Notes: generated from the sequence alone by a model not told the origin. Numbered from the stretch's first letter, positions 35,081-45,710 are shown. The stretch is 64,000 bases of DNA from Pseudomonadota bacterium (GCA_023387235.1 JAEWIJ010000199.1:26987-90986); one strand, 5' to 3'. Made by a program: numbers and translations.

Positions 35081-35109
35081 TCAGGATGCGCCCGCAGAGC
35101 GCATCCTGA
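35081..35109 (-). terminator. Strong hairpin after the repeat-protein gene
   Basis: TCAGGATGCGC, a 7-nt loop and the exact complement form an 11-bp stem that begins 9 bases after the stop of the secreted repeat protein. It separates that gene from the DegP-like gene. No U tract follows. Confidence 0.62.
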
Positions 35110-35118
35110 GGCTGTCTC

Positions 35119-35451
35119 TCACTTGTTGGGAACGACAAGGTCAGGCACGGTCACGCCTTCCGAACGCATCTTGTTGATGACCGTTTTGCCGTCGAACTGT
35201 GCCGGCACCGATGCGCCTTCGGCACGCAGCTTAGCAAAGAACTCTTCGGCGCTGAGCGGCGCTTTGCTGCTGGCGCCCTCGGCCTGCAGTTTGTCGAAGA
35301 ACTTCTTCGAGTCGAAGTTGCTCGGCACGGAGGCGCCTTCGAGCTTCAGGCGGTCGAAGAACTTGCCGCTGTCGAAGTTGCTCGACTGAGCGGCAGCTAT
35401 GCCGGAGGAGAGTGCCAGAATGATACCGGCTGCAAAGGCTGACGATCTCAT
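35119..35451 (-). CDS. Small secreted protein made of four tandem repeats
   Basis: A 110-residue protein with a signal peptide (AAGIILALSSGIAAAQ). The mature part is four repeats of 20-23 residues: SNFDSGKFFDRLKLEGASVP, SNFDSKKFFDKLQAEGASSK, a third with SAEEFFAKLRAEGASVP, and a diverged fourth with DGKTVINKMRSEGVTVP. Each holds a short amphipathic helix (FF-x-x-L/M) and a conserved (L/R)-x-EG(A/V) turn. I know no named family. It may bind a partner or membrane by avidity. The gene is followed by a strong hairpin. Confidence 0.65.
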   Translation of the reverse strand: MRSSAFAAGIILALSSGIAAAQSSNFDSGKFFDRLKLEGASVPSNFDSKKFFDKLQAEGASSKAPLSAEEFFAKLRAEGASVPAQFDGKTVINKMRSEGVTVPDLVVPNK

Positions 35452-35795
35452 GGGTGATCCTTTCGGTACGGGTCGCTCGATGCGTGCGGAGTTGATGCAG
35501 GCTTGAGCGCTGGAACTCCAGCGTTTGGGCCGCCTCGGTGGTAGCGCATTCGGAGAAGCGTCCAGAGTTAGCCTTCGTAAAGCGCCGCAAAGCTTTGCAA
35601 AGGCTGTCCAGCGGGCGGGATGTGCAACAGCCGGTGCCCCCGGCCCCGTGGCAGGCGATCTTTACGCGGCAGACTTTGCACTTCTTAACTCGCGCGCGTG
35701 CCACCGCATCTGCATCTCTCTATGAGCGAAGGCTGCATGCGTAGACCTTCCGTAAGCTGCTGCAGTTGATGGGCAAAGCCCGAGGGCGCGAATAC
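35452..35795. other. Divergent intergenic region
   Basis: Lies between the repeat-protein gene (-) and the HSL-type hydrolase (+). No gene is convincing. A CGCTGG-AACT-CCAGCG hairpin at 35508-35523 may be an operator or leader element of the repeat-protein gene. No sigma-factor motif is clear. Confidence 0.35.
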
Positions 35796-36770
35796 ATGAG
35801 CAGAGGCGTGGGCACGCCCCGAACGCCGTGGGATGCCGAGACACAGGCATTTGTTGCGGCGCTTGTGTCGTCGCCGGTTTCGTCGCTACATACGCTTCCC
35901 AACGATCGGGCTCGCAGCATCTTCGCTGGCTTGCAGTCTGGCCCTGTAGCTATGCCTGCGGTTGCGATTGAGGATATCCATGTCCCGCACGGTTCCACCA
36001 ACGGCATAGACATTCGCCTCGTCCGCGCACCGTCAGTGGGACGGGATGTGCCTGCGATCGTCTATTGTCACGGTGGCGGATGGATGCTTGGGAGCAAATC
36101 AACGCATCAACGTTTCGCGGCTGAGTTGGCCGCTGGCGTCGGCGGTGCTGTCATTGTCGTCGACTATACGCTGACGCCGGAAGCCAGCTACCCGGTCCAG
36201 AACGAGCAGGCCTATGCCGTGCTGCAATACGTTCGAGGCAACGCCTCCGCATTTGGTATCGACCAGGACAGAATTGCTGTTGCCGGTGATGGAGCAGGCG
36301 GCAACATGGCCGCAGCTTTAACGCTGATGGCGAAGATACGACGAGGACCTGAGATCCGATTTCAGGCCCTTATTCACCCTGTTCTGGCTGATGTCTCACA
36401 GATCGGCTCCTACGAGACATTTTCAGACGGCCCGTGGCCCAGCAGAGCAACCATGCAGCACTTTCTTGATGCGTACTTGCCGGATGCGCGCGCACGGCGA
36501 GACATAACGGCATTCCCGCTGCTGGCTTCGGTGGAACAGCTCAATGATCTCCCCGAAGCATTGATCATAACCGTTGAGCATGACGTGGTACGAGACGAAG
36601 GGGAGGCGTATGCGCGGAAGCTGATCGATGCGGGGGTCACCGTCACCACAACCCGCTACAGTGGAACGATCCACGATTTCCTGATGTTCAATGGGTTGGC
36701 AGAGACTGCGGCATCGCGCGCTGCGACGGAGCAGGTGATCGCCGCGTTGCGTGCGTCACTTACCGGCTAG
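35796..36770 (+). CDS. HSL-type alpha/beta hydrolase lacking the nucleophilic serine
   Basis: A 324-residue protein of the hormone-sensitive-lipase (alpha/beta hydrolase-3) group. The oxyanion-hole motif HGGGW, YTLTPEASYP, the acid loop (TVEHDVVRDEGEAYARKL) and the His loop (GTIHDFLM) are all present. The nucleophile elbow, normally GDSAGG, reads GDGAGG: codon GGA at 36291 replaces Ser. The enzyme is therefore predicted to be catalytically dead, or to work by other means. ATG 35769 is an alternative start. It converges with the large regulator at 36795. Confidence 0.85.
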   Translation: MSRGVGTPRTPWDAETQAFVAALVSSPVSSLHTLPNDRARSIFAGLQSGPVAMPAVAIEDIHVPHGSTNGIDIRLVRAPSVGRDVPAIVYCHGGGWMLGSKSTHQRFAAELAAGVGGAVIVVDYTLTPEASYPVQNEQAYAVLQYVRGNASAFGIDQDRIAVAGDGAGGNMAAALTLMAKIRRGPEIRFQALIHPVLADVSQIGSYETFSDGPWPSRATMQHFLDAYLPDARARRDITAFPLLASVEQLNDLPEALIITVEHDVVRDEGEAYARKLIDAGVTVTTTRYSGTIHDFLMFNGLAETAASRAATEQVIAALRASLTG

Positions 36771-36794
36771 GCAGCTCATTGGCCGCGCGGCGTC

Positions 36795-39701
36795 TCATTC
36801 AACTCCCGATGCTGCAGAGCGGGATACTTTGCGCACAGGTCGGGCACTTCGCGCTTGTACCTTTAGAGACGCACGAATGTCGTCAAGCAGGGCGCGCGCG
36901 ATCTCCAAATCCGCCGTTGCGAAACCTTCGGTAAAGCGGCCATAGACTTCGGACAAGAGATCAGCGGCCTCCTTTGACATGGCCTGCCTGTGCCAAAGCC
37001 GCGCGAGACTCGTGGCTGCACGAAGCTCCCATGACAACGCCCCTTGGTGCTGTGAGATCTCCATGGCGCGCTGGAAATACACAATGGCGTCAGCACATCC
37101 GGTCTCACCATAGGCAAGCTGCAATATCTCGCCTTTTACCCTCAAGACTTCCGGATAGCACCAGCGCTCTTCATCTGCTTCGACTCGCGCAATCGCCACA
37201 CCAATTGTTTGCAAGGCGCAGTCTCGCTCGCCGTTCTGCGCCTCGGCCAAAGCAAGCACGCTCATTGCCCACGTGCGCGGCATGGTAAAGCGGCGCTCTC
37301 CTATGCCGGCGAGAGCTGTCCGCAAACAGCGAATTCCTTCGCTAAGGCGCCCGCACCGTATATCCAGGAGACCGGCGTATATGCGCACCATGAAAGGCCA
37401 GAGTGCTTGAGGTGCGGCGTGTGACGCGAGGTAACCTACGTAGTTCGCCAACGCATCGTTGTCAGCGGTCAGAATGGCTAAAGGACCGCTGCTCTTGATG
37501 ATCACATTGCCAACCAGCGTCGAGTGACCGATGGCAAGCGCATTGGCATCAGCCTCCATTCTCCAGTGCGTTGCTTGCTCGGGAAAACCCTGCATCCACA
37601 ATATCAGTGCGTAGGTCATGCGGGCCACAGCACGCTGGTCGAATTGAAAGCGGAACGCTTCGCTCGCACCCTCTTTCTCGTTGAGGAGCCGCAGGACACG
37701 CTCAATCTCCGATCGGGCCCCCTCGAGATCGCCAAGTAAATAGAGCGCGTAACCTACGAGACGCTGGCCAATAACCTGATCGTTGCGCGAGTTTGAATGC
37801 TGCGCCGCTTGATAAAAGCGACGTCCTACCTCTAGCCCCACACGGAACTCGCCCTGGTCGAGATGATAGACCCAAAGACCCCATAGGGCCCGCAACTGCT
37901 GATCCACGTCTCCGAGCTTCTCAGCCAGCGCCAGCGCCGCGGAATGCGCTGTGATCATACGCCGACTGGCGATGTCGGCGATGCTCGTCGCGCCACCGAG
38001 CGCGCCATTGAGCCGCATCAAGGTACGATCATCTAGATGCTCGGGCGGAGCACCCAATGCTCGCTCGATGCTGATCTGTGCTTCCGCTACCTGCACCAAC
38101 CAGGTCCATAGCGGGGCCGCCGCGAGCGTAAGTTCAACACCGACAGCCGGATCTCCCTTCGTCGAAAAGGACCAGTCCAAAGCTGCCCGCACATTCTCCA
38201 GATGACTGGTGTACCGGGGAAGCCACTGGCTGGCGGTCTGAACCTCCGCTTCTTGCGCAGCGGTCTTAAAGAGATCACGAAAGTACGTCGCGTGGCGGCG
38301 GGCGATGGCGTCAAGCTCGCCGAGCTCTGCCAGTTGCTCAATGGCATAAAAGCGCGTTGTGTCGAGAAGTCTATATTGGACGGTAGCCTGGCTGATATCC
38401 GCAACGACGAGAGACTTGGTGACGAGGCTCGCTATGGCCTCCTCGCAGTCGGCAGCGACAATGTCGTCCTCAATTGCAACCGCCAGTACCGCCTCGATGG
38501 AGGTTGAGCCTACAAAGACGCCAAGGCGCCTCAGGATTGCCTTCTCGACGGGATTGAGAAGCTCGTAGCTCCAATTGAGCGCTGCCCGCAAAGTTTGATG
38601 ACGTGCCCGCGCGGTGCGGCGCCCTCTGCTCGACAGCAGCCGGTGCGGATCCTTCATAAGCATCGGTAGGCCGGGAACGCCCATACTGTCGACACGCGCC
38701 GCTACAAGCTCTATGGCGAGCGGAATACCATCCAGCCGTCTACAGATTGAACCAATTGTATCGGCGTTGGCTTCCGTAATCATAAATGCATCTGATGCAG
38801 CGGATGCGCGCTCCATGAACAATTGGACAGCCGGGAATGACAGGACGTCGGCTGCTGACATGCTCGGAGTGTCCGGCGGAAAGGCCAGAGGCGGTAGGCG
38901 ATGTACCCATTCGCCGCTCGCCCGAAGCGGCTCTCTGCTTGTTGCGAGCAGATGAGCAGTCTCGTTTCCGAGCTTGGAGATGGTTTCGGCAATATCCGCT
39001 GCCGCGTCGATAACGTGCTCGCAGCCATCTAGGATCAGGAGCAGGCGCTTGCCGGCAACGAAGGTCGCAATGGCGGCGTAGCGATCCTCCACATCCGTCG
39101 CCAATCCCAGGGCCGATGCAACCACGCCCAACACCAGACTTGGATTGCCCACCGCTCCGAGGTCCGCAAAGTAAATGCCGTCCGGATAGTGCTCCAGAAG
39201 CGTCTCGGCAATCCCAAGCGCGGTCGTCGTCTTGCCAACGCCGCCGTGCCCGACGATCGTGACGAACCCGCGCTGCATAACTTTGTCGGCGAGCGCGACG
39301 ACGACTTCTCGTCTACCGACCATCCGCGACTGCGCCTGGGGTAGGCGGTGCGAGAGGGCTCGGCCGCTGGCGCTGGACTGAGTCCCTTTGTTGACCGTGC
39401 CGACGAAGGTGTAGCCCCGACCGGGAACATTGGTGATGAACCGGGTGCCAGATCGTCCGTCACCGAGAAACTTGCGGAGAGCGGCGATATGCACGCGCAG
39501 TGCCGCTTCTTCGACGATCACGTTCGGCCACACACGCGCAATGAGCTCCTCCTTGCCGATAAGCTCTCCCGGCCGTTCCGTCAGTGCGATGAGGATCTCG
39601 AGCGCGCGCCCACCCAGACGAATGACATTGCCGTTCTCAAGAAGAACCCGTTGCGCGGGCCGCAATTCGAACGATCCGAATGTGCGTGCGTTGTCTTCCA
39701 T
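36795..39701 (-). CDS. Winged-helix/NB-ARC ATPase/TPR transcriptional regulator
   Basis: A 968-residue STAND-class regulator. Residues 1-100 are an OmpR-type winged helix (GRALEILIALTERPGELIGK ... AALRKFLGDG, then GRGYTFVG). An NB-ARC ATPase follows with Walker A GHGGVGKTT at 151-159, Walker B RLLLILDGCEHV and the LPLAFPP/DGIPLAIEL region. The C-terminal 550 residues are TPR-like helical repeats for ligand sensing. It is divergent from the isochorismatase-hydrolase genes at 40086 and probably regulates them or its own ligand pathway. ATP-dependent oligomerisation upon effector binding is the class mechanism. Confidence 0.9.
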   Translation of the reverse strand: MEDNARTFGSFELRPAQRVLLENGNVIRLGGRALEILIALTERPGELIGKEELIARVWPNVIVEEAALRVHIAALRKFLGDGRSGTRFITNVPGRGYTFVGTVNKGTQSSASGRALSHRLPQAQSRMVGRREVVVALADKVMQRGFVTIVGHGGVGKTTTALGIAETLLEHYPDGIYFADLGAVGNPSLVLGVVASALGLATDVEDRYAAIATFVAGKRLLLILDGCEHVIDAAADIAETISKLGNETAHLLATSREPLRASGEWVHRLPPLAFPPDTPSMSAADVLSFPAVQLFMERASAASDAFMITEANADTIGSICRRLDGIPLAIELVAARVDSMGVPGLPMLMKDPHRLLSSRGRRTARARHQTLRAALNWSYELLNPVEKAILRRLGVFVGSTSIEAVLAVAIEDDIVAADCEEAIASLVTKSLVVADISQATVQYRLLDTTRFYAIEQLAELGELDAIARRHATYFRDLFKTAAQEAEVQTASQWLPRYTSHLENVRAALDWSFSTKGDPAVGVELTLAAAPLWTWLVQVAEAQISIERALGAPPEHLDDRTLMRLNGALGGATSIADIASRRMITAHSAALALAEKLGDVDQQLRALWGLWVYHLDQGEFRVGLEVGRRFYQAAQHSNSRNDQVIGQRLVGYALYLLGDLEGARSEIERVLRLLNEKEGASEAFRFQFDQRAVARMTYALILWMQGFPEQATHWRMEADANALAIGHSTLVGNVIIKSSGPLAILTADNDALANYVGYLASHAAPQALWPFMVRIYAGLLDIRCGRLSEGIRCLRTALAGIGERRFTMPRTWAMSVLALAEAQNGERDCALQTIGVAIARVEADEERWCYPEVLRVKGEILQLAYGETGCADAIVYFQRAMEISQHQGALSWELRAATSLARLWHRQAMSKEAADLLSEVYGRFTEGFATADLEIARALLDDIRASLKVQARSARPVRKVSRSAASGVE

Positions 39702-40085
39702 GACTTATTCCGACGGAATGGCGCGACGTTCAGCCCTCGGATGAGCTTCTCAGGCTGAGTGAAGTCATAGGTACAAACTCGGCCCGCAAGGTTGCCGGAT
39801 GGCGGCACATTGGCATCGGCATATGTCATGGGCAATCAACAATTCGTCGGAGATGTGCCCGATTGTCGGGCAGGCCAGGCCCTTGATCCCTCGGCTGTGA
39901 ACGAGACCTGCGAGCTCAGCGCAGCCAAGCAGATACACCGACATTTACTCTGACCCGGAGCAGCGCCCCTCATGCCCGGCCGCCCCAGCGACAACGTATA
40001 ACGCTTCTTTACGCCGACTTAACTCGCCCTGCCGACGGCCCTGCGCAATCGTCGCGCGTAAGAGCTGCAATACCCGGGGCGAGGG
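39702..40085. other. Divergent promoter region of the STAND regulator
   Basis: About 380 bases between two divergent genes. A 7-bp hairpin TGCCCGA-TTG-TCGGGCA at 39856-39872 is the only symmetric element I found and is a candidate operator. No gene is supported. Confidence 0.4.
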
Positions 40086-40757
40086 GTGAGCACAGTGACG
40101 GTGGAAGAGATTCGCGTTGATCGGACAGCCTTGCTGCTCGTCGATCCCTACAACGACTTTTTGTCGGAGGGCGGGAAGCTCTGGCCCATGATTGCGGAAG
40201 TCGCAGGGGAAGTGGGCCTCATCGACAATATGCGATGCATCATCGCTGCGGCCCGCGCGGCACGCATCCTGATCTTCATCGTTCCGCATCACCGCGCTGA
40301 GCCTTCAGACTGCCAACATTGGGATCACCCGACGCCGTACCAGGTGGGCGGCGCAAAGATGCAGGTGTTCGCCAAGGGCAGCTGGGGAGGAGATTGGCAT
40401 TCGGAGTTCGCACCGATGGATGGCGACACGATCATCAAGGAACATTGGGGCGCAAGCGGGTTCGCCAATACCGATCTTGATTTCCTTCTGAAACAGCAGC
40501 GCATCAGCCACGTCATCCTGATTGGGCTGATCGCAAACACATGTATCGAAACCGCTGCCCGTTTTGCTGCCGAGCTCGGCTATCACGTGACGCTCGTGCG
40601 GGATGCGACAGCTGCTGCTTCCCGTGAAGCGATGCACGCCGCGCACGATATCAACGCCCCCACTTTCTCCCACGCCATCCTGACAACGGCGCAACTTTTA
40701 GACGCGCTACCGAAGGATCCAAAGCCAACAGAGAGCACAGTTGGAGGTGTTTTATGA
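40086..40757 (+). CDS. Isochorismatase-like cysteine hydrolase
   Basis: A 223-residue protein from GTG 40086. The catalytic triad of the family is present: Asp20 (LLLVDPYNDF), Lys118 (IIKEHWG) and Cys153 (LIANTCIETAARF). Substrates of the family include isochorismate, nicotinamide, carbamoylsarcosine and N-carbamoyl compounds. It opens an operon with three alpha/beta hydrolases; the next ATG overlaps its stop (ATGA), so products are likely made in fixed ratio. The divergent STAND regulator is a plausible controller. Confidence 0.86.
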   Translation: MSTVTVEEIRVDRTALLLVDPYNDFLSEGGKLWPMIAEVAGEVGLIDNMRCIIAAARAARILIFIVPHHRAEPSDCQHWDHPTPYQVGGAKMQVFAKGSWGGDWHSEFAPMDGDTIIKEHWGASGFANTDLDFLLKQQRISHVILIGLIANTCIETAARFAAELGYHVTLVRDATAAASREAMHAAHDINAPTFSHAILTTAQLLDALPKDPKPTESTVGGVL

Positions 40758-41650
40758 GCGCCACACTGGCCCCCAAGGCCGTTGATGCACCGAATCTGTT
40801 TCTGGATGTTTCCGGGCGAACCATCGCCTATCGCAAGATCGGTGAGGGAAGACCCTTTGTGCTCGGCACACGCTTTCGCGGGAACTTGGACAAATGGGAT
40901 CCCGCTTTTCTTGATGCGTTGGTCGAGCACGGCCTGCAGGTGATCACGTTTGACTATAGCGGTCTCGGACTATCGACGGGGCAGGCAACCTACAATCCGA
41001 TCGAGATGGCCCAAGACTTCCGGGATCTCATAGCAGGCCTCGGCCTCAGGGATGCCGCAATAGGGGGCTGGTCGCTTGGCGGCTTGGTCGTACAGGCCAC
41101 GCTCGCCCTCTATCCTGCAAACATCTCTCAAGTCGTCATCATCGGCAGTGGCCCGCCGGGGCCGATGGTGAAGCCTTCAGAGCAGACGTTCTATGACGTC
41201 GCTGGTAAGGAGAACTACGGCGGTGATGACAACGCGATCCTCTTTTTTGAGCCGAACTCAGCCGCAAGCCGCAAGGCTTCCGAACAATCGCTGGCGCGCC
41301 TGGCCAAGCGCACGCAAGAATTGAGTCGAGAGGTTCCCATCGCCTTTGCGCGCGCCACGCTCGAAGGTGGACCGAAGAACCCGATTTTTCCAGCCGATGC
41401 CATTCTCGAAGCATTGAAGAGCACGACGGTGCCGATACTCCACGTTGGTGGAGACCACGACATCATATTCCCTGTCGAGAACTGGTACGCGCTCAACCAG
41501 AAGCTCAAGACCCTGCACGTTTTGACCTTCCCGCAAGCTGGGCATGGCCCACAGCATCAGCACCCCGAAATGTGCGCCGACATGATCTCCAGCTTCATCA
41601 AGAACACCGCGTCGTCTTCCGACAACACTGGCCGGACTGCTCAACAATGA
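40754..41650 (+). CDS. Alpha/beta hydrolase (first of three)
   Basis: A 298-residue enzyme. FVLGTRFRGNLDKWDP is the oxyanion-hole loop (with RFRG in place of the usual HG motif), Ser107 in GGWSLGG is the nucleophile, and HVGGDHDIIFPVENW and AGHGPQHQHP supply Asp and His. It is a haloperoxidase/esterase-like hydrolase, cytoplasmic with no signal peptide. It overlaps the isochorismatase gene by 4 bp and the next hydrolase by 4 bp. Confidence 0.86.
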   Translation: MSATLAPKAVDAPNLFLDVSGRTIAYRKIGEGRPFVLGTRFRGNLDKWDPAFLDALVEHGLQVITFDYSGLGLSTGQATYNPIEMAQDFRDLIAGLGLRDAAIGGWSLGGLVVQATLALYPANISQVVIIGSGPPGPMVKPSEQTFYDVAGKENYGGDDNAILFFEPNSAASRKASEQSLARLAKRTQELSREVPIAFARATLEGGPKNPIFPADAILEALKSTTVPILHVGGDHDIIFPVENWYALNQKLKTLHVLTFPQAGHGPQHQHPEMCADMISSFIKNTASSSDNTGRTAQQ

Positions 41651-42450
41651 CCAAGACCATCCTGCTCATTCATGGTGCCTGGCTCAATGCCGCGAGCTGG
41701 CATGGCTTCAAAGACCGCTACGAAGGCAGCGGCCATACGGTGATCGCTTCATCCTGGCCGCTGGACGACGGCCTTCCTGTCGAACTGCGCGCAAACCCGC
41801 ACCCTGATCTCAAGGACGTCGGCATAAATCGAATTCTCGATCATTACGACGCCTTGATCCGCACCCTTCCTGAAGCCCCCATCATCATTGGGCACTCCTT
41901 CGGCGGAACCATAACGCAGCATCTGCTCGATCGCGGCCTTGGCGCGGCGGGCGTCGCGATCCATCCAGCGCCGACATCCGGCGTGCTGATCGGATGGGAT
42001 ACGATCAGGTCGACGTTTCCGGTGTTTCTGTCCTGGGGAAGCTGGAATCGCGTGATGCACATGTCGCGCAGCTTCTTTGCGGCGCGCTTCGCACAAACAG
42101 TGCCACGGGAGCAGGTCGACGCGACCTACGATCGCTACATCGTGCCAACACCAGGTAAGGTCTACTGGGACGGCCTGATTGCGGCCGCCGGGAAGATTCG
42201 TTGGGACAATCCCAAGCGCGCGCCTCTTCTGCTGATCGGCGGCGGCATCGATCGCATCGCCGCGTCAAAGATGACAGAGGCGATGTATGCCAAGCAGAAG
42301 CGGGCGCCAACCACAACCGAGCTGAAGATCTATCCTGACCGTTCGCACTGGACGTGCATGGAACCAGGTTGGGAGCAGGTCGCGGACTTCGCACTCAGCT
42401 GGGCCGTCAGGAACGCCCGCACCGCTAGCGCAATACCGCCACTAGCATGA
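41647..42450 (+). CDS. Alpha/beta hydrolase (second of three)
   Basis: A 267-residue enzyme starting at ATG 41647, which overlaps the preceding stop. LLIHGAWLNAASW is the N-terminal HG motif, Ser84 in IIGHSFGG is the nucleophile, ADGs follow at LLIGGGIDRIAASK for the acid loop and DRSHWTCMEPGW holds the His. The layout is that of small esterase or EstC/salicylate-esterase-like proteins. A longer frame from 41572 lies inside the previous gene and is not used. Confidence 0.85.
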   Translation: MTKTILLIHGAWLNAASWHGFKDRYEGSGHTVIASSWPLDDGLPVELRANPHPDLKDVGINRILDHYDALIRTLPEAPIIIGHSFGGTITQHLLDRGLGAAGVAIHPAPTSGVLIGWDTIRSTFPVFLSWGSWNRVMHMSRSFFAARFAQTVPREQVDATYDRYIVPTPGKVYWDGLIAAAGKIRWDNPKRAPLLLIGGGIDRIAASKMTEAMYAKQKRAPTTTELKIYPDRSHWTCMEPGWEQVADFALSWAVRNARTASAIPPLA

Positions 42451-42492
42451 TCCCGCAATGCGTCCACTCACTCCAACCCGCTGGAGACACTC

Positions 42493-43323
42493 ATGAGCAC
42501 GATCACGACCAAAGATGGCGCGACAATCTTCTACAAAGACTGGGGAATCGGACGTCCGGTGCTCTTCTCCCATGGCTGGCCGCTCACGGCAGATGCCTGG
42601 GATGCACAGATGGTGTTTCTCGGGGAGCGCGGATATCGCGTCATTGCCCATGATCGCCGCAGTCACGGCCGCTCCAGCCAGACGTGGCACGGCAATCACA
42701 TGGACCAGTACGCCGACGATCTCGCCGCGTTGATCAATACGCTCGACATTCGCGACATGATCATTGTTGGGCATTCCACGGGCGGTGGCGAAGTGACCCG
42801 ATATCTCGGACGTCACGGTACAGGGCGCGTCGCTAAGGCGGTCCTCTTTGGAGCGGTGCCTCCCTTGATGCTCAAGACGGAGGCCAATCCCGGCGGCCTG
42901 CCGATCGATGTCTTCGACGGCATCCGCAAGGGCACGTTCGACGATCGCTCGCAGTTCTTCAAAGACCTGACCAGGCCGTTCTACGGATACAACCGCCCCG
43001 GCGCCAAGATTTCCGAGGGGGTGCGCAATTCATTCTGGCTGCAGGGCATGATGGGCGGGATCAAAGGCCAGCTCGATTGCATCAAGCAGTTCTCGGAAAC
43101 GGACTTCACCGCGGATTTGAAGAAGATCGAAGTCCCGACGCTTGTCGTGCACGGTGACGACGACCAGATCGTTCCGATTGGTGCGTCCGCGCTGATGTCC
43201 GCCAAACTGCTGAAGAACGCGACCCTGAAGATCTATCCGGGCGGCGATCACGGCTATTCCCAGACGCATCAGGACGAATTCAACGCCGATCTACTTGCCT
43301 TCATTGAAGAGACGGCAGCCTAG
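42493..43323 (+). CDS. Non-haem chloroperoxidase-like alpha/beta hydrolase (third of three)
   Basis: A 276-residue protein of the cofactor-free haloperoxidase/perhydrolase group. [13 protein letters not shown] is the oxyanion loop, [10 protein letters not shown] the following block, Ser95 in VGHSTGGGE the nucleophile, [13 protein letters not shown] the Asp and [10 protein letters not shown] the His. The family catalyses peracid-dependent oxidation and ester hydrolysis. It is 42 bp after the second hydrolase with agacactc before the ATG. The broken catalase follows, a natural partner for a peracid or peroxide metabolism. Confidence 0.88.
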   Translation: MSTITTKDGATIFYKDWGIGRPVLFSHGWPLTADAWDAQMVFLGERGYRVIAHDRRSHGRSSQTWHGNHMDQYADDLAALINTLDIRDMIIVGHSTGGGEVTRYLGRHGTGRVAKAVLFGAVPPLMLKTEANPGGLPIDVFDGIRKGTFDDRSQFFKDLTRPFYGYNRPGAKISEGVRNSFWLQGMMGGIKGQLDCIKQFSETDFTADLKKIEVPTLVVHGDDDQIVPIGASALMSAKLLKNATLKIYPGGDHGYSQTHQDEFNADLLAFIEETAA

Positions 43324-43465
43324 CAAGGCGACATCAATTCATCCCCGCCGATCCAACCCATGACCATACGTAGGTGTGGCCAACCAATGCCCTCGTGCGA
43401 TCGACAGGTCATGCGGATCAATTGGACGGTTCAAGCAGCAGAAATGGCACACCGCGAGAGGAACC

Positions 43466-44355
<890 letters not shown>

Positions 44356-44665
44356 AAGCTATGGATCGGCCAGAACCCTTGTATCGCAGGGGCTTCGGTA
44401 GCTCGACTGCTGCCTTTCGCTGCCTCTCGGTCGCCGTGACTGCATTGTGACCCAGGAAATTCGCTCGCAACCGGGGTGATCGGCGAACGAATCAGGGTTC
44501 GCGCGGATGGCGATCGAACTTTTGCATGTTTTTCTTTCAACGAGACGTCCATCGCGGGTGTGAACGCGAGCGGAGAGGACCTCCGCCCGGCTGTGATGAC
44601 GTGCTCGCACGAGCGCCGCGCCGGATCTGCGGCGCAAGCCTGCGCGGTTGACTAGGGAAATAGCG
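44356..44665. other. Intergenic region after the catalase remnant
   Basis: About 310 bases with no gene or conserved motif. The missing C-terminal part of the catalase gene is not found here in any frame, so it was deleted rather than shifted. Confidence 0.4.
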
Positions 44666-45661
44666 ATGCAAGACATGCCCGCTCATCGATCGGATGCATT
44701 CATCTCCACCGGGCAATTGCCGCCACCAGAGACGGTCACGGCGCTGGTGCGCGGCGCTCACGAACGTTTCAAGTCCGATAACGAGGGACGGAACTCCGCT
44801 ATCTACCCGGCTCTGGCCAGAATGCCGGCCAATCTGTTCGGCATTTGCGTTGTCGGCACGACTGGAAACGTCTTCCAAGCCGGCGACGCCGAGCAACTGT
44901 TCTCGATCATGAGCGTCTCCAAGCCTTTCGTGTTTGCGCTCGTCTGTCAGGCGATGAATGCGGAGGCCGTGCGCGAAAAGCTGGGCGCCAACGCGACGGG
45001 ACTGGCATTCAACTCGCTCGCGGCTGTGGAGCGTAGTCCTGATGGCCGCACAAACCCGATGGTGAACTCCGGTGCGATCGCGACGACAAGCCTCGTTCCG
45101 GGATCGTCTGCTGCGGACAAATGGAAGTTCATTCACGACGGCTTGTCGGCATTTGCCGGACGCGAACTATCGCTGAACGAGGAGGTATACGCCTCCGCGT
45201 CCGATACGAACTTCCGCAATCAAGGCATTGCGCGCCTGCTGCAGAGCTACGATCGGATCTACTTCGACGCGGCCGAGACGACAGATCTCTACACTCGGCA
45301 GTGTTCGCTCAATGTCAGCGCAAAGGATCTCGCCGTCATGGGCGCCACCTTGGCGGACGGCGGCGTCAATCCCATCACCAAGGAACGCGTCGTCGATCCA
45401 CTCGTATGCCACTACACGCTGGCGATCATGGCCACGGCCGGCATGTACGAGACCTCGGGCGATTGGCTTTACGACGTCGGGCTCCCCGGCAAGAGCGGCA
45501 TCGGCGGCGGTATCGTCACGGTCTCTCCGGGAAAGGGCGGTCTCGGCACATTCGCACCTCCGCTCGATGCTGCCGGGAACAGCGTCAAAGGCCAGCTCAC
45601 GGCGAAATATCTTTCGCAGTGTTTGGGCTTAGACCTCTTCGTATCGGCGCCGCAGGCGTAA
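44666..45661 (+). CDS. glsA: Glutaminase A
   Basis: A 331-residue serine-dependent glutaminase (beta-lactamase-like fold) that converts glutamine to glutamate and ammonia. MSVSKPFVF contains the catalytic Ser-x-x-Lys, NPMVNSGAIAT and LYTRQCSLNVSAKDLAVMGA are the family blocks, and GLPGKSGIGGGIVTVSPGKG the last motif. It is slightly longer at the N-terminus than the usual 305-310 residues. ATG 44666 has an aggga site eight bases upstream; TTG 44648 is in frame. It lies 49 bp before an MFS exporter, which suggests joint use in glutamine-based acid resistance or glutamate export. Confidence 0.94.
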   Translation: MQDMPAHRSDAFISTGQLPPPETVTALVRGAHERFKSDNEGRNSAIYPALARMPANLFGICVVGTTGNVFQAGDAEQLFSIMSVSKPFVFALVCQAMNAEAVREKLGANATGLAFNSLAAVERSPDGRTNPMVNSGAIATTSLVPGSSAADKWKFIHDGLSAFAGRELSLNEEVYASASDTNFRNQGIARLLQSYDRIYFDAAETTDLYTRQCSLNVSAKDLAVMGATLADGGVNPITKERVVDPLVCHYTLAIMATAGMYETSGDWLYDVGLPGKSGIGGGIVTVSPGKGGLGTFAPPLDAAGNSVKGQLTAKYLSQCLGLDLFVSAPQA

Positions 45662-45710
45662 GGCGAGACAACGACGAAGCTCGAAGCCGATTTCAGGGAG
45701 TGAGGGCACC

